This document shows positions 45,889 to 57,330 of a stretch of DNA of 64,000 nucleotides, piece after piece. The notes beneath the pieces are model-generated. The model was not told the origin of the DNA, made no database searches, and saw nothing but the letters and a program-made list of their open reading frames with translations. The stretch comes from Marsupella aquatica (Eukaryota > Marchantiophyta): the NCBI GenBank assembly GCA_973895155.1, contig OZ316897.1, forward strand, positions 10,602,001 to 10,666,000, given 5' to 3'. Both the position numbers and the translations under genes were made by a program. Every line of letters begins with the position of its first letter. Position 1 is the first letter of the stretch.

Positions 45889-47257
45889 TCACAATGTATT
45901 ATCCCTTGGGGCAGTACGACGTCTTTGTCGTTCCTGCTCCCATTCTCGCTCCCATTCTCTCTCAGGCAACAAATAGTTCATCATTGCAACACGAATCTGT
46001 CTACATCCATTACCAAAACTATGATCTCCAGCTGGAGGGCCTCCAGGTTCATAAGGAGGGTCTGCATCTAATCCCCAAGCTGGATCATACACATCTCCAT
46101 GATCAATACGAATATTGTGTAGAATGCATGCACAAGTAACATAATGTGGCAATCGATAAGAGAGGGACGATACATTTTGCATGAAATAAATCTCCACCTA
46201 TTTTTCAACTGACCAAAAGCACGCTCTACGCACATCCTAGTAGAGCTAAGCATGTAGTTAAATTCTCTCAGATTGCGGCTACGCTCTCTTGCACCGGGGA
46301 AAGGGTTTAGCAACCAAGGATAACTTGCATCACCAATAATGTACTCCCTTGTACAAAATCCCGTATGTGATGTAAACATGGGACCTGAGAGTTTTGTGTG
46401 GTGTACTGTAACATCGTCAAAAAACCCGGACACCCGTAGAAGGCAAGAGTCTTGTATGCTACCGGGCCATCCCGAAAAGACATCCAAAAATTGAAGACGA
46501 CTATCACAGTAGCTTGCATAGAAATGCTCTGACCATTCTTGAAATCACGGTAATCACTAGAATTTGTTCCAGGCGGTAGCTCCACTTGAAAATGAGTGTC
46601 GTCTATTGCACCACAGCAATTTGGTAATCCTTGTAGTTGGCGAGATTCTTCTTTCACCCTTGCCATGGCTTCTCCTTGTGGCCAACTCAAATGTGTTCTC
46701 CTTGCTCGCATAATCAAAGCCCTAACAAATCACCAAACAATACCCGATATGCATAGCACGGAAACCCCAAACATCTCTGAAAGCGTCAACAACAAACAAC
46801 CACTGGAAAAGCGACGGAGGGCTATGGCAACTTGACGCTCAACAGACAATGTTCTATTTGTCAAATTGCGAAGGCCAGGTGGGGGATGTGTGGTCATATT
46901 TTCTCTAACCAAGTCGCAAATATACATGAATGTTGTCGGTGACACTTGGAACAAATACTTGAAGCGAACAGGATCATGCTCAATCACATGTGTCAAATAC
47001 CAGCCACTCCGCTCTCTTGACCTCGGCTCAATGTAATTTCCAGAAATATGTGAATAATCTCTGCAAAAAGCTGATTGAATAGTTTGAAAGAGTCGCAACA
47101 AGTCTGCAAATTGTGTACCATTGTCATCTGGCATCTGTCTTTGTGGCAAATCATAGTTGCCAAGAAGAGCGTACAGTTTTAGTTGTTGCAAAATCAGTTG
47201 TTGCAAGGCAATAATTGTGGAGAATATTATCTCAAACTCCTCGTTTGAAAGCACCAT
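45889..47257 (-). pseudogene. PIF/Harbinger DDE transposase, broken
   Basis: This is the catalytic transposase of the element. On the minus strand it starts MVLSNEEFEIIFS and carries a helix-turn-helix-like region (LSVERQVAIALRRFSSG). The DDE core has GAIDDTHF (first Asp), FSGWPGSIQDS (second Asp) and MCVERAFGQLKNRW (Glu). The end reads CILHNIRIDHGDV and then a Glu/Arg-rich tail. Lesions: an in-frame TGA near 46728 in a VW-stop-FVRAL context, a frameshift near 46480 and another near 46190. All catalytic residues survive in their own frames, so decay is not old. Confidence 0.88.
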
Positions 47258-48174
47258 TGTGACAAAATAATTTGAGCTTGAAAGGCCTCCACAATGAATG
47301 ACATGTCTTTGACATTGTCAATAGTGAAGAGAAAAATTGAGGGCAATAAGAAAGTGCAAGTAACTAACAAATTGTAGGCACAGAAGTGAGTGAAGTGCTT
47401 GCCAAAAGTCATCACTTATTTGTGAGTCCTTGACAGTGAAAAAAGCTTTGCAGTACACCTTCGTTTGCAAGGCCACATCTTGTACTATACCTGGCTTTCG
47501 TATGGCCTACCTTCAGCTATACTACACCTACTATACTATTTCTTGGCCCTCTACTGCCCGAGTGAATTATGTAGTGTTTGGAGGAATGAGCTGGTAATGT
47601 TTAGAGGCATGAGCCGGTAATGTTCGGAGGAATGAGCTGAGCACATAAGAAAAATGGCAATGCCCAGATTCAACATTCTGATTGTAAGAGCGACAACAAC
47701 AAATCACGATGCCTACCGTCTGTCTGATCAATGTTGTTCACGATTTCAATGTGTGGACGAGGGTGAGATGCAACAGTAGTCACCGAATTGTAAGCACATT
47801 TTGCAGCGGAGCACATGAAATCAGTGGCAACACATTCTTCAGCAACAAACGCCCACCTCAAGAACGGGTGAGGGCAGGCATCAGCCGGAGGCCAGTGCGT
47901 CCATGTCAAGTAGAGGAGGAAGAGAGACTTGTGAGTGCAGAAGCAGAATGCAGGCTGGAGCGAAATGTAGGATTGGAGCGCAGAAGCGGAGTGCTAGACA
48001 ACCGATTTCCTTTGTATTACATTCGGCTAACTTGTTGTGTAGCAAACTAGACTTTGCAGGGCTTCTTCACTTCGCAACGCCAATTTGCGCTTCACATTCA
48101 ATGCAGCCTCAATCCCCTCTATTGCTCTCGGTAAACTAAGCGGCACATAACGACATAGGTGGACACGAGCCCCT
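47258..48174. other. Harbinger right-hand non-coding part
   Basis: It holds the region upstream of the transposase and a triple GGAGGAATGAGCTG-like repeat (47578-47640). No additional gene is supported. Confidence 0.5.
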
Positions 48175-48519
48175 TGTTGAGCATAGACGACAATCGCAAC
48201 GACAAGCTCATCAACCATCCAACGCACAAGAGTTGACACAGAGAGATACGTGGTTCACCTCCACATGAGGCTACGTCCACGGGAACACACATGAGCTTTA
48301 CTGCACTCTAGGCCGACCGGCCATACCAAGCATCCACAACGCAAGCTCTCTCTATCTCTCAACTAGCTCCGTAACAATGAGCCTGAGTTCCCACTCTCCA
48401 AGCAAACACCGCTTGGTTATAGAGTGTGCACAACATGACTAACCTAACCAAGTCTACGACGAAGGTTAGCCTTAACTATGGTATAGTCGCAACTCTAGAC
48501 CTAAGAGTAAATCCTAACA
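48175..48519 (-). mobile_element. Solo copia-type LTR nested in the Harbinger
   Basis: 345 bp from TGTTGAGCATAG to ATCCTAACA, flanked by the 5-bp duplication CCCCT (48170-48174 and 48520-48524). It is related to the LTR at 24822-25192 (shared TTCACC, CAATGAGCCTGAGTTCC, AACTCTAGACC). A solo LTR with matching target duplication is the product of recombination between the two LTRs of a full element. Confidence 0.82.
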
Positions 48520-49664
48520 CCCCTCAGCACATCCAACACGTAACACAGGGGAGGATTGAGTTGTTAAACCAAATCCCTAATTCTGTGTAAGTTTTGCTTT
48601 GTGAAAGGCCGCATTCTTGAGGGCCGATGTACATGCAAAACGGCCCTAAACCTCATTCTTTCTTAGAAAGTCCAGTTGAAATGTGCTGCAGCGGCTAGAA
48701 CACAGCATCCAGAATCCCTGCCTTGAATGAGCAGCAAACATTCAAGAAAATGCACACTCAAAGGTCACTGGCATATATGTAGTTAATTGTTACTTCGCAA
48801 GGGAGGGGAAGGCACAATGTCACTTGCCTATCCAATGATTAATACGTGCAAACCATACTTTTCTTCGCTTAAACCGTTGGTATCGTATTACGAGGTCGTG
48901 GAGGGACGCTATTTGGAGGATTTCCACACCTAAGGATGAGTATGTTTGATTTAGCTCCTGGAAGTGTACTTTTTGATCAAGTCTACCGACTGGTCTCTCC
49001 GTTTTTGATCAAGTCCAAGGGACTGGCCCTACCATCTACAACTCGTGCCCACTGGGTGAGTGCAGTCACCACCCCCCTCTCGTGGGCAAGCATACAAGCG
49101 TTTACAATAAGATTTGAACACTAGTGACAAGGGCAAATATTTCTACAACGAAACCGACCACATGCACTAGGGGAGGAAAACAAACAACACAAACAACACA
49201 AACAACAACAAGTGACACACAAAATATTGGAACCTCAAGCCAAATCCATATCTCTTGGTGTTTCCTGTAACACATGCAAGGACAACCCGGCCTCCTGCCG
49301 TCTGCCCAACTCCTGCCTCCCGGGGACAAGTGCTACGTTCTCCACCTCACTACTCTGGCTTGAACTTCTCCTAATCGGTGCGCTACTCACAAAAGCTACT
49401 CAAAAGCATCCAAGCACTATGCTGAGTTCCCCCCTCATTCACTACGGGGCTTCCCCCTAAATACTGGAAACAAACACACCAAAGCACCCCTCACGGGGTC
49501 ACAAAGGTGGCGGCTACCCTAGCTGCGCCACTAAAAACCCTTCACGAAGAAATCCCTAATCCTAAAGCATGCAGCACACACATGCTCCTAAAACCCTAAT
49601 TTAACTATGGGACCGACTGTGCCTTCGACGGCGCCCCCCAACATCGCTACGTAAACTGTGAAAA

Positions 49665-50590
49665 TGCAAGGAACCCCACAATTGCCAAAACTAGGTGCCA
49701 CTCTGATTGCACCCCTAAGCTCACCCCTGGGTAGCCCTGCTCCCCCTGATCATGAATCATGAAACCGCTCCTGAAACGGACGTCGACGACCAAGTTATGG
49801 TCGTTTTAGTTTCACATACTTACCAACTTAGTCGGGCCCTAACTTACTCATCCTGGCTCCGTTTGAGGAGCGCCGCCTCTTGTTGGAATCAGCTCCGCGA
49901 GCTCTTTCCAACAAGCCTATGAGTGCCTACTTCCAAAAAGTTTCAAAAGCAAGAGGTCGTACGACCAAGTCCGTACGGCTACCCTAGTCTCCTCCTCCTC
50001 ACTCACGGTGCCCTGGCTTGAGCCCCATGAGTTGGTCTCCTCATCACTCTCATCTGGAGTGAATACCCCTCCGCTAAAAAGGACTCACTTGAGTCCACCA
50101 CCTCCTATCCTATTTATCTACCCTGCCTACCAGCCTCAATCCTCCTGATCGCCACCACCGGTCCGCCGTAAAAGGAGGGGGCCCCGACAATTGTCGAAAC
50201 TAAAATTTTCTCAGAATTCACTTTTGAAAACATATCTGAGGAGCCCTCCTCTTCCTGATCACGGCTCCGTAAACGGTGCACAAAACGGAGGTCAAACGGC
50301 CAAGATATGGTCGTTTAAGTTTTCACGGGGCACCGTCTCCCTCTATTTTTTCCGTACAACACCAGGGGGCTTCGGCTTTGCAAAACACGGATCACGGGTT
50401 CCCCGTATGTGCTGCTACCTCCTCCTTCCCTTGCAAAGCTGGGACCTCCTGCCGTACGGACGTCCGTACGGTCTTAGCTCCGTTTCGGCCATGTTGGATT
50501 CAGCTCGGCGAGATCTTTCCAACAAGCCCATAGACTCCTGATTTTGAGATGGTCAAAAATCTGATGTTCGTACAACCAAGGTCCGTACAC
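49665..50590. repeat. Two diverged copies of a 350-400-bp module
   Basis: 49665-49985 and 50185-50590 share CCCC.ACAATTG.C.AAACTA, AA.GGTC..ACG.CCAAG.TATGGTCGTTT, TTGGA.TCAGCTC.GCGAG.TCTTTCCAACAAGCC and TACGACCAAG.TCCGTAC words. They are probably tandem segments of a long non-coding retroelement. Confidence 0.55.
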
Positions 50591-50695
50591 ATGTTGAAAG
50601 CAAGCACAAGAGGGAAAGGGTTTAGGGTTTAGGTATGGGTGGAAACCCCATAAGTGAGAATAGAGAAAAAGGGAAGGAAGAAAATGTGAGGGCCC

Positions 50696-50774
50696 CTTCT
50701 ATGGATGTGTTCTTCTACGGAGTGCCCCTTCTACGGAGTGGTTCTTCTACGGAGTGCCCTTCTACGGAGTGGGG
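50696..50774. repeat. CTTCTACGGAGTG minisatellite
   Basis: The word TTCTACGGAGTG occurs four times with alternating spacers, after a variant (CTTCTATGGATGTG). Confidence 0.85.
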
Positions 50775-51520
50775 AAGGGAAAGAGAGAAAAAACTATGTG
50801 ACGACCACACAAAGTGTGAAGGGGAACATAAGTGTGTGAACCCCTTCCTTCTAAGGGCCCTCCCACCATCACTACTCCAAGATTGCCTAGTTTGCCGTTT
50901 TAAATCTCCATGAGGTCCCTCGAGATGTCACTGTTTGATATAGACCTAAAATAAACTAGAGAACCTCAGTTTCGCATGGGGCTCATTGAGGGCTTCAAAA
51001 TGAATCCAAACATGACCATGTTTGGAATAGTACTAGCGCAGCAACATCTGTTTTAAGTTTCAATGTTTTTTATATTTTGGTCATTCTTCCCGTTTTGCGC
51101 CCTACGTGGAGCCTCCGACCAGCCCCCACCCCTCCAAGATGCCCACACCTTGGCTCCAAGTCCTTGGGCTGCCTTGTGGCCTCCTTGTACCCCCTCAATG
51201 GTTCCCTTGTCATCCATCACCGCCCAACACCCTTCTCAACTCCGGCCTCCGGTTGTCGCATCCATTTATTAGAACTAACAAAAATAAAAAATTTGAAAAT
51301 CCAAACACTTTTACTACACCTACTTGTCTTTCTATTTATATACGCAATTATAAATCATCACTAAGTTACTACCGGGTTTGGGGCCCTGTCACACACTACC
51401 CCACAGCCGGGAACTTCCAATGGCGGAAGAAAACCAAAGAACTGAAGCCATAAAGGACGGAAAACTTTCAACATTGATTGACAATTCTTGAAAAACATTG
51501 GCTGGTAGACGAGGCAACGA

Positions 51521-51564
51521 GATACTGCAGGGAAAGAGATACTGCAGGGAAAGAGATACTGCAG
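51521..51564. repeat. 17-bp tandem repeat
   Basis: GATACTGCAGGGAAAGA starts at 51521, 51538 and 51555 (the last partial). Confidence 0.9.
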
Positions 51565-51870
51565 GTGGCCGAGTCTAGGCCATTGGCGCCAGCCCTTGAT
51601 CTAGATATGGCGAATGGCAAGGATTTTCCCAAATTTTGCCCAGTATCATCGCCAGCTCGTTGTCCAGATTGGTCTTGGCGAATATTGGCCACAAAAAATC
51701 AGCCCATCACAGTCCAGTAAAATTGTTTCTTGGACATGTTTTAACTCACTTGGCTATTAAGACATAGTTTTTACCCCCCTTTGCATAGTATAAACTAAAT
51801 ACAACACTAAGTAGCACCACCTTATTGGATAGAGTGCTCCCTTGGTACACATTTTAGTGGTCCATGTGAG

Positions 51871-51985
51871 TTTTGGGCTTATGAATTGATGTTTATGAAG
51901 TTTAATTATTATTTTTGGGCTTATGAATTGATGTTTATGAAGTTTAATTATTATTTTTGGGCTTATATCTTGATGTTTATGATTT
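51871..51985. repeat. 42-bp tandem repeat, 2.7 copies
   Basis: TTTTGGGCTTAT starts at 51871, 51913 and 51955, with TTGATGTTTATGA in each unit. Confidence 0.9.
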
Positions 51986-52540
51986 TAAAATAAATTTTGA
52001 TTTTCACCTGCAAGGGAACTAGATAAGGCAAGCACGTAACAAAACACAATCTATAATATTTAATATTAGCACAATGAAAATCTAAGCCAAATGTACCCTC
52101 CACATTCCATGATGAATAATTCAACCAAAATGATCAAAACTTTGATGGAAGTTTTAGTTTACCTACTCTAGCACATTCTCAAAACTAAAAAATATTTGAG
52201 TTTAGAAGCTTCAAATTATTACAATTAAACTCAAATTTTGTGAGATGTGGTCCATGGGGGTTTCAAAAGACAAACTTTGTGGTTCATGAGAGCATCATTT
52301 CCCTTGTTTACTGAAAGCAAAATGACAAATATATGTTATATAAATAGCCATCATAAGCAGTCATTGGTCATGGAGTGGTTTGATTACTTGCAGCCCAATC
52401 GGACAAGTGAAGAAAAATTTATGTGAGATTAGTTGCATCCCTTGCCCTTGAAATTCCTGAAGTTGTATTGTGAGGACTGGGTGATGAGATAGGTGAGCCA
52501 CTAAAGTCTCTTGTACTAAAAAGTTACCATGAGTACACTT

Positions 52541-52585
52541 TAAGGGCCGATATTTTGGAGACCACCACTTGCAAAATGGCCCTTA
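52541..52585. mobile_element. Tiny Harbinger-like inverted repeat
   Basis: A 45-bp stretch starts TAAGGGCC and ends GGCCCTTA. The reverse-complemented right side (TAAGGGCCATTTTGCAAG) resembles the terminus of the Harbinger element at 42028-48646 (TAGGGCCGTTTTGCATG). It may be a deletion remnant of the same family. Confidence 0.4.
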
Positions 52586-52599
52586 CAATGAGCATCCCT

Positions 52600-52673
52600 G
52601 AGCCCCAACTTATCTACAAAGCTTATCATGGTTGGTGAGCCCCAACTTATCTACAAAGCTTATCATGGTTGGT
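52600..52673. repeat. 37-bp perfect tandem duplication
   Basis: GAGCCCCAACTTATCTAC begins identical units at 52600 and 52637. Confidence 0.9.
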
Positions 52674-52950
52674 GATATTAACACTAAATTGTGTAGCTCT
52701 CTCACATTTGAATCCTAGTAGTAATAGTCTTTCTAATCAAACTACTATAATACCCAATCCCGCTCTTTTTGTAGTATCGTCAGTTTACAAAATGAGTTTG
52801 GGCGGGAATCATCAGAGGCCATTCGATCCACTGGTGTTTATTCCCAACCATTTGATAAAAAAACAGACCCCCTCTATACATCCTCCCTCTTTGCTAAGAA
52901 GGACAAATCCTGCCATGGAAAGGTGAGTATAGTACCTCACCTCCATCCTT

Positions 52951-53069
52951 GAGAGGACTGTGTACCCTTTTATCACACTTAGCTTGCTTTCCTATGACCT
53001 TGATAATCATGAGAGGACTGTGTACCCTTTGGCATACTTAGCTCGCTTTCCTATGACCTTGATAATCAT
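52951..53069. repeat. 60-bp tandem duplication
   Basis: GAGAGGACTGTGTACCCTTT begins units at 52951 and 53011; both end CCTTGATAATCAT. Confidence 0.9.
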
Positions 53070-54011
53070 GTTGCCTCAAGTGTTGTGCAACAAGTACACT
53101 CCTCATTTCTTTATCACTTTGTCTACTATTTATTTTCACTATGTTTTCTTCTTAAGATTGGTAACCAGTAGTGTGTCTATGAGTGTTTGTTTTCACTCTA
53201 TTTTTTTGTAAGGATTGATTTTGGGAAAGAATGGGGGAAAGACACATGGTGAAACTCTCCAACACCACATGTCAAGGTAACCAATAGTCTTATTCTAGAT
53301 CCTTTAAATTTTCTTTCTAACAATCTTGACAACTTCAATTTTTATTTAAGACAGGACACATGGCTAAGTTCCTCCAACAAAAGATGCAACTCAACTTTCT
53401 CGGGAAGCTAGGTAGCTTTTTGTTTCTGATGGTCTCAAATTGTTTTTAGCCTATAAACATAGGGTGTTTAGGGTTGGTTATTGTCTATTCATCCTAGCCC
53501 GTCCCACATTGCATTTACATTGGAGGGGTGGCCGGGGGGATTGAATTTCATGGATCATCTGCCATGCTCTCGCTTTGCATTGGGTTGGCCCACCATTCAA
53601 TTGTTTCTTGCATTTTTTAGACATTTATATATGGGCTCATTCATTTTATGTCTCCCTCCTCTGTTTCCTATGGGTTATTTTCCTTCCACATTAACCAAAC
53701 TTCTGCCCTTTGGTGCCTGGTTGGGTTCGACCTCTGGGCTCCCCCCCGGGGCTTTTGTCCCCGGTTGTGCTCCAGCCCCACCTTTTTGAAAAGAAAAGAT
53801 TATAAAATCAAACTTCTGCCCTAGCCACAATCTACATATATTTTGCTATTTTCTTATGATCTCATCAACAACATGGACCCAAAAGCAAGATTTGGATCAC
53901 TACAACAACATTTTCAAATAAGAACACTTCAGTGCATCACCACTTTTGCTCAAAAAAGATTTTCACTCAACTTTATTTCTCAGCAAATTTGTGTTTAATG
54001 GTACTTTTAAA

Positions 54012-54542
54012 TCTACTACTCAACTACAATCTTTGTGCAACCACAACGCCTTCTCTTGAAAACACTTTTGCTTTGAAAACATCTTCACTCAACCACACTT
54101 TCTCTCATCTTGACATCTACACTTTCCTCAACATCTTTGCCTCACCTTGACATCTTTCCCTTGCCTTGATAACTTGCCCTTTCCTCAACATCTTTCCCTC
54201 TGCTTGACATCTTTGCCTCTGCTTGACATCTTGCCCTCACTATGACATCTTTGCCTCACCTTGACATCTTTCCTCACCTCAACATTTTTCCCTCACCTCA
54301 ACATCTTGCCCTGTCCTTGACATTTTGCCCTTGCCTCAAACTCTTTCCATCCTGTCCCTGTCTTTGCCTCTCCTTGACATCTTTCCCTCACCTCGACATC
54401 CTTGCCTCTCCTCGACATCTTGCACTTGCCTCAAATCTTGCCTTCACCTTGACATCTTGCCCTTACCTCAACGTCTTTCCCTTGCCTCGACGTCTTGCCT
54501 TCACCTTGGAATCTTTTGTGCAACACACATGCATCGGGCCAG
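54012..54542 (+). mobile_element. Second Helitron-like element, same minisatellite
   Basis: The plus-strand interior (54090-54520) is the reverse-complement wording of the repeat in the 30.0-31.0 kb Helitron (CTTGACATCTT.CCCTC.CC). A possible 5' end TCTACTACTCAACTACAAT at 54012 is preceded by A. The right end, TTTGTGCAACACACATGCATC then CCAG and T, resembles the other element's 3' end with CTAG mutated to CCAG. A decayed relative is likely; exact ends are uncertain. Confidence 0.5.
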
Positions 54543-55200
54543 TACTCCATAATAAGAGTAATTGCAAGTGATTCAATTATTTACCGTTTATGGAATCAAC
54601 TCACATTATTTGGGGCGAGGTGGTTGATACCAAAAATATTTTTGCATTAGGACTCAGGTTGGCTCAAATCTGCACACACCCCCTACTTGCACCAACTCTC
54701 ACCACATGTTTCTCCGCTTGCAGCTATTTTCCTGGTTCCATGTGTTTTTCCTCATAGTGGGGGTCAAATCCTCCCACTCCCAGTGGCCAGACACATGTTC
54801 CTTGGTGGACCTGGGCACCCACTTGGGGGGTTTTTCATAATGTCTTTTGCCTATACAATATAGAGCAATAAATGTTGGAGTTCGATTTGCTCCAAGGGTC
54901 TGGTACTCCTCTGCCCCTAGCCATGAAACCTTGCTCTGACCTCTTGGTTTCATGGACGAAGTGCTACCTCACCCCTTTCCCCAAAATAATCAGCACCACC
55001 ATGTTTTTAGTATTGGCAGAAGTTGGGTAGTGTAGGTTCCACCTATCTGAAAAGTCCTGTCTTTGCCACTTTAGGCCAAACTTTGCTAGATTTCTCTTCT
55101 AGTAGAGCCAACTTGCATCTAGCAGCCCTACAGAATGCGGCCGTAGCACCCTCAAAACTATTTGGGAAAAAAGAAATCTCATTTGACAGTATTTGCTGCA

Positions 55201-55342
55201 TGTTGAGGAATGATGTGGGAAATGATAATGAGATTCCTCTCTATAGAATGAATGGGTGCATCTCTATATATAGTCTCCGTCCGAGTTATCCTATATGGTG
55301 ACTATGGTTAAGGTAACCATGGAGTCTAGTTAGGGTATAACA
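55201..55342 (-). repeat. Left LTR (3' LTR of the element)
   Basis: 142 bp with TG/CA ends; contains the near-palindrome GGTTAAGGTAACC. Adjacent to the polypurine tract. Confidence 0.9.
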
Positions 55343-56929
55343 CTCCCCCTTGGCTATATAGTGATAACTATGTAGACAAAAAGTCTTCTAACTAGATTAT
55401 CATGCTTATAAACATGGGATGATTTGAGTACAAATGAGGAAGGTACTGCCTCGTTAAAACCTTTAACAGCTCTAAAAAACTCTATCAGGGTAACAGAGAA
55501 AAAAAATATCTCGGCTCTAAAGGAAAAACAGTACAGCCCTGTCGGTCCTCAAGTGAATCTGGTGGTATGTGGAGTTAACAGCAACAACTCCACTCCGTCA
55601 AAATGAACAAGTTGTCGTATGCTCAATGACTCAACAACAACGTGACATGTCTCCAAATCGCTCACCATCGCATATACATCCGCACATACATCCTCGCATC
55701 GAATACAAATTAAAACATATATGAAAAAATGATTAGTAATTAAGTTATTATCATAAAATCACTTGTCCGTGGCTCATCTGCGCAAAGTGTCAAGTATAAT
55801 AATAAATAATGTCATCTCGTGCAACTGAGTGCGTAAAGTATGGGATGTAAAAAGTCCAAAAAATATGATCTCCCCTTCAAAACAAGGTTTTGAGGAATAT
55901 ATTATTCTCGTAAAACTCAAATATCTAAACTCTCCCTTAGAGTTCAAGGACTCCTAATTAGATTCTTAAATAGAGGGTTCTTGTGCAAAATGCACAATTC
56001 GCAAGCGTGTGTAGTCGACACACAAAGAAATCTCTCAATCTTAGATTTCAAAAACATGTAGTATCAAATAGTTTTTATATGAAAAATAACCTGCAGCACC
56101 AAAGGGTGTGCATTCACAACACCAGCGGGTGTGTGTATAATATGACACGTCTGCCCTGCACGTCTGCAGTTCTCATATTTTGACAAAGAGTGTCAAGTCA
56201 ATATAACTTCACAAATAACCCTGTGGAGTCCAAACATTCAGTCGAACGTCCATGTGTGTCATAGCGCAGAAAAATGCTAGCTCAAAATGATTCGCTATCT
56301 TGCGGAGGTAAAGTGATATTCATAAACGTCAAACAACTCCGCATAAAAATAGTTTAGAGCTAGTGATAGTCAAAAGATCCCACTTAATGACCAAGTACCA
56401 AAATGTACTCGTAGTGGGTAAATCAAGTGTGATTGGGGTTTGAGAAAATAAACTTTCTCCCCCTAAATATGCATTTTATGCATATATTATAGTTGAAAGC
56501 TAGAATTAAGTTGGACCGGACAAATTTATTGGGTTTGCCTATATTAACCCCTCATTACTCATTCTGATTTGAGTTTACTTTGGGTTTCTAAATATTCGCA
56601 GTTAAACCCCTAAAGGGTTATTGATTATCCGCTTTTGGATATGGCTGGAAACTAAGGTCATGGAACTAACCTGAAGTACTGTACCTTAGCTTATTCTGGA
56701 TCTTTCGTGAGAGACATATCTGCCATCGATCACTGGATCTCAGAAAATCTATACCTTACCAAAATACCTCAAAAACTAGGTCATAGAGCATGGTTAAAGG
56801 TATGGTATTAGTTCCGTACTTAAAAACTATCATCCCACCGAACGATGGCTATAAAAGCTCTCGTTTGAGTTGTTTATGGTGTAAAGACCATGAGGATAAG
56901 GCCCTTAAGTAAGATATTTCCCTAATGTA

Positions 56930-57330
56930 GGGTAAGCCCATGTCAATTGGTGTAAAAGTTGTAAATGGTCAATTTACACACAAAAAATGTATGGACCAAA
57001 GTTTACTCCCCCTGATGGTGTAAAGTAGGGGTGTAAAATGGTGTAAAAACCATTTTGTGATTGAAATGGGTGTAATAACCACTTTGTAAATGGAAAGTAG
57101 AGGTATTTGGTATAAAACCATTATTTCCAATGTGCAAAGTCAAGTAAGGGTGGTATGACATGTAAATATGTCAAATGCATGTAAAGCATGTGTTGCACAT
57201 GTAAGGCATGTTAATGTATGCAAATTCAACAAGTGACATGTAATTTCCCTAAACCAGTTGATGTGTTTACATGTGTAAACTGTGTAAATTGCTGTGTAAA
57301 TTTGCAATGTGCACTTATCATTTTCCATTT
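56930..57330. repeat. TGTAAA-rich low-complexity block inside the LTR element
   Basis: Words such as GGTGTAAAA.CCATTTTGT and CATGTAAA recur irregularly over about 400 bp. No gene is seen. Confidence 0.5.

Larger units (their letters stand above)
42028..48646 (+). mobile_element. PIF/Harbinger element with TIRs and TAA duplications
   Basis: The left terminus reads GGGCCGTCTTGCATG and the right terminus, reverse-complemented, GGGCCGTTTTGCATG. The inverted similarity extends about 45 bp to GGCCTTTCA. Both are flanked by TAA (42025-42027 and 48647-48649), the classic 3-bp Harbinger target duplication. The 6.6-kb interior holds the expected pair of genes, a Myb/SANT-like protein (44528-45705, plus) and a DDE transposase (45889-47257, minus) in tail-to-tail order, plus a coiled-coil frame at 43537-43947 and a nested solo LTR at 48175-48519. 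Both core genes carry lesions, so it was once autonomous but probably is no longer. Confidence 0.88.
48650..55195. other. Repeat-rich intergenic region, no gene recognised
   Basis: Apart from the repeats listed below, this region has only short frames without domains. 49.6-50.6 kb looks like non-coding retroelement sequence; 53690-53795 resembles a poly(A)-type tail. Confidence 0.5.
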
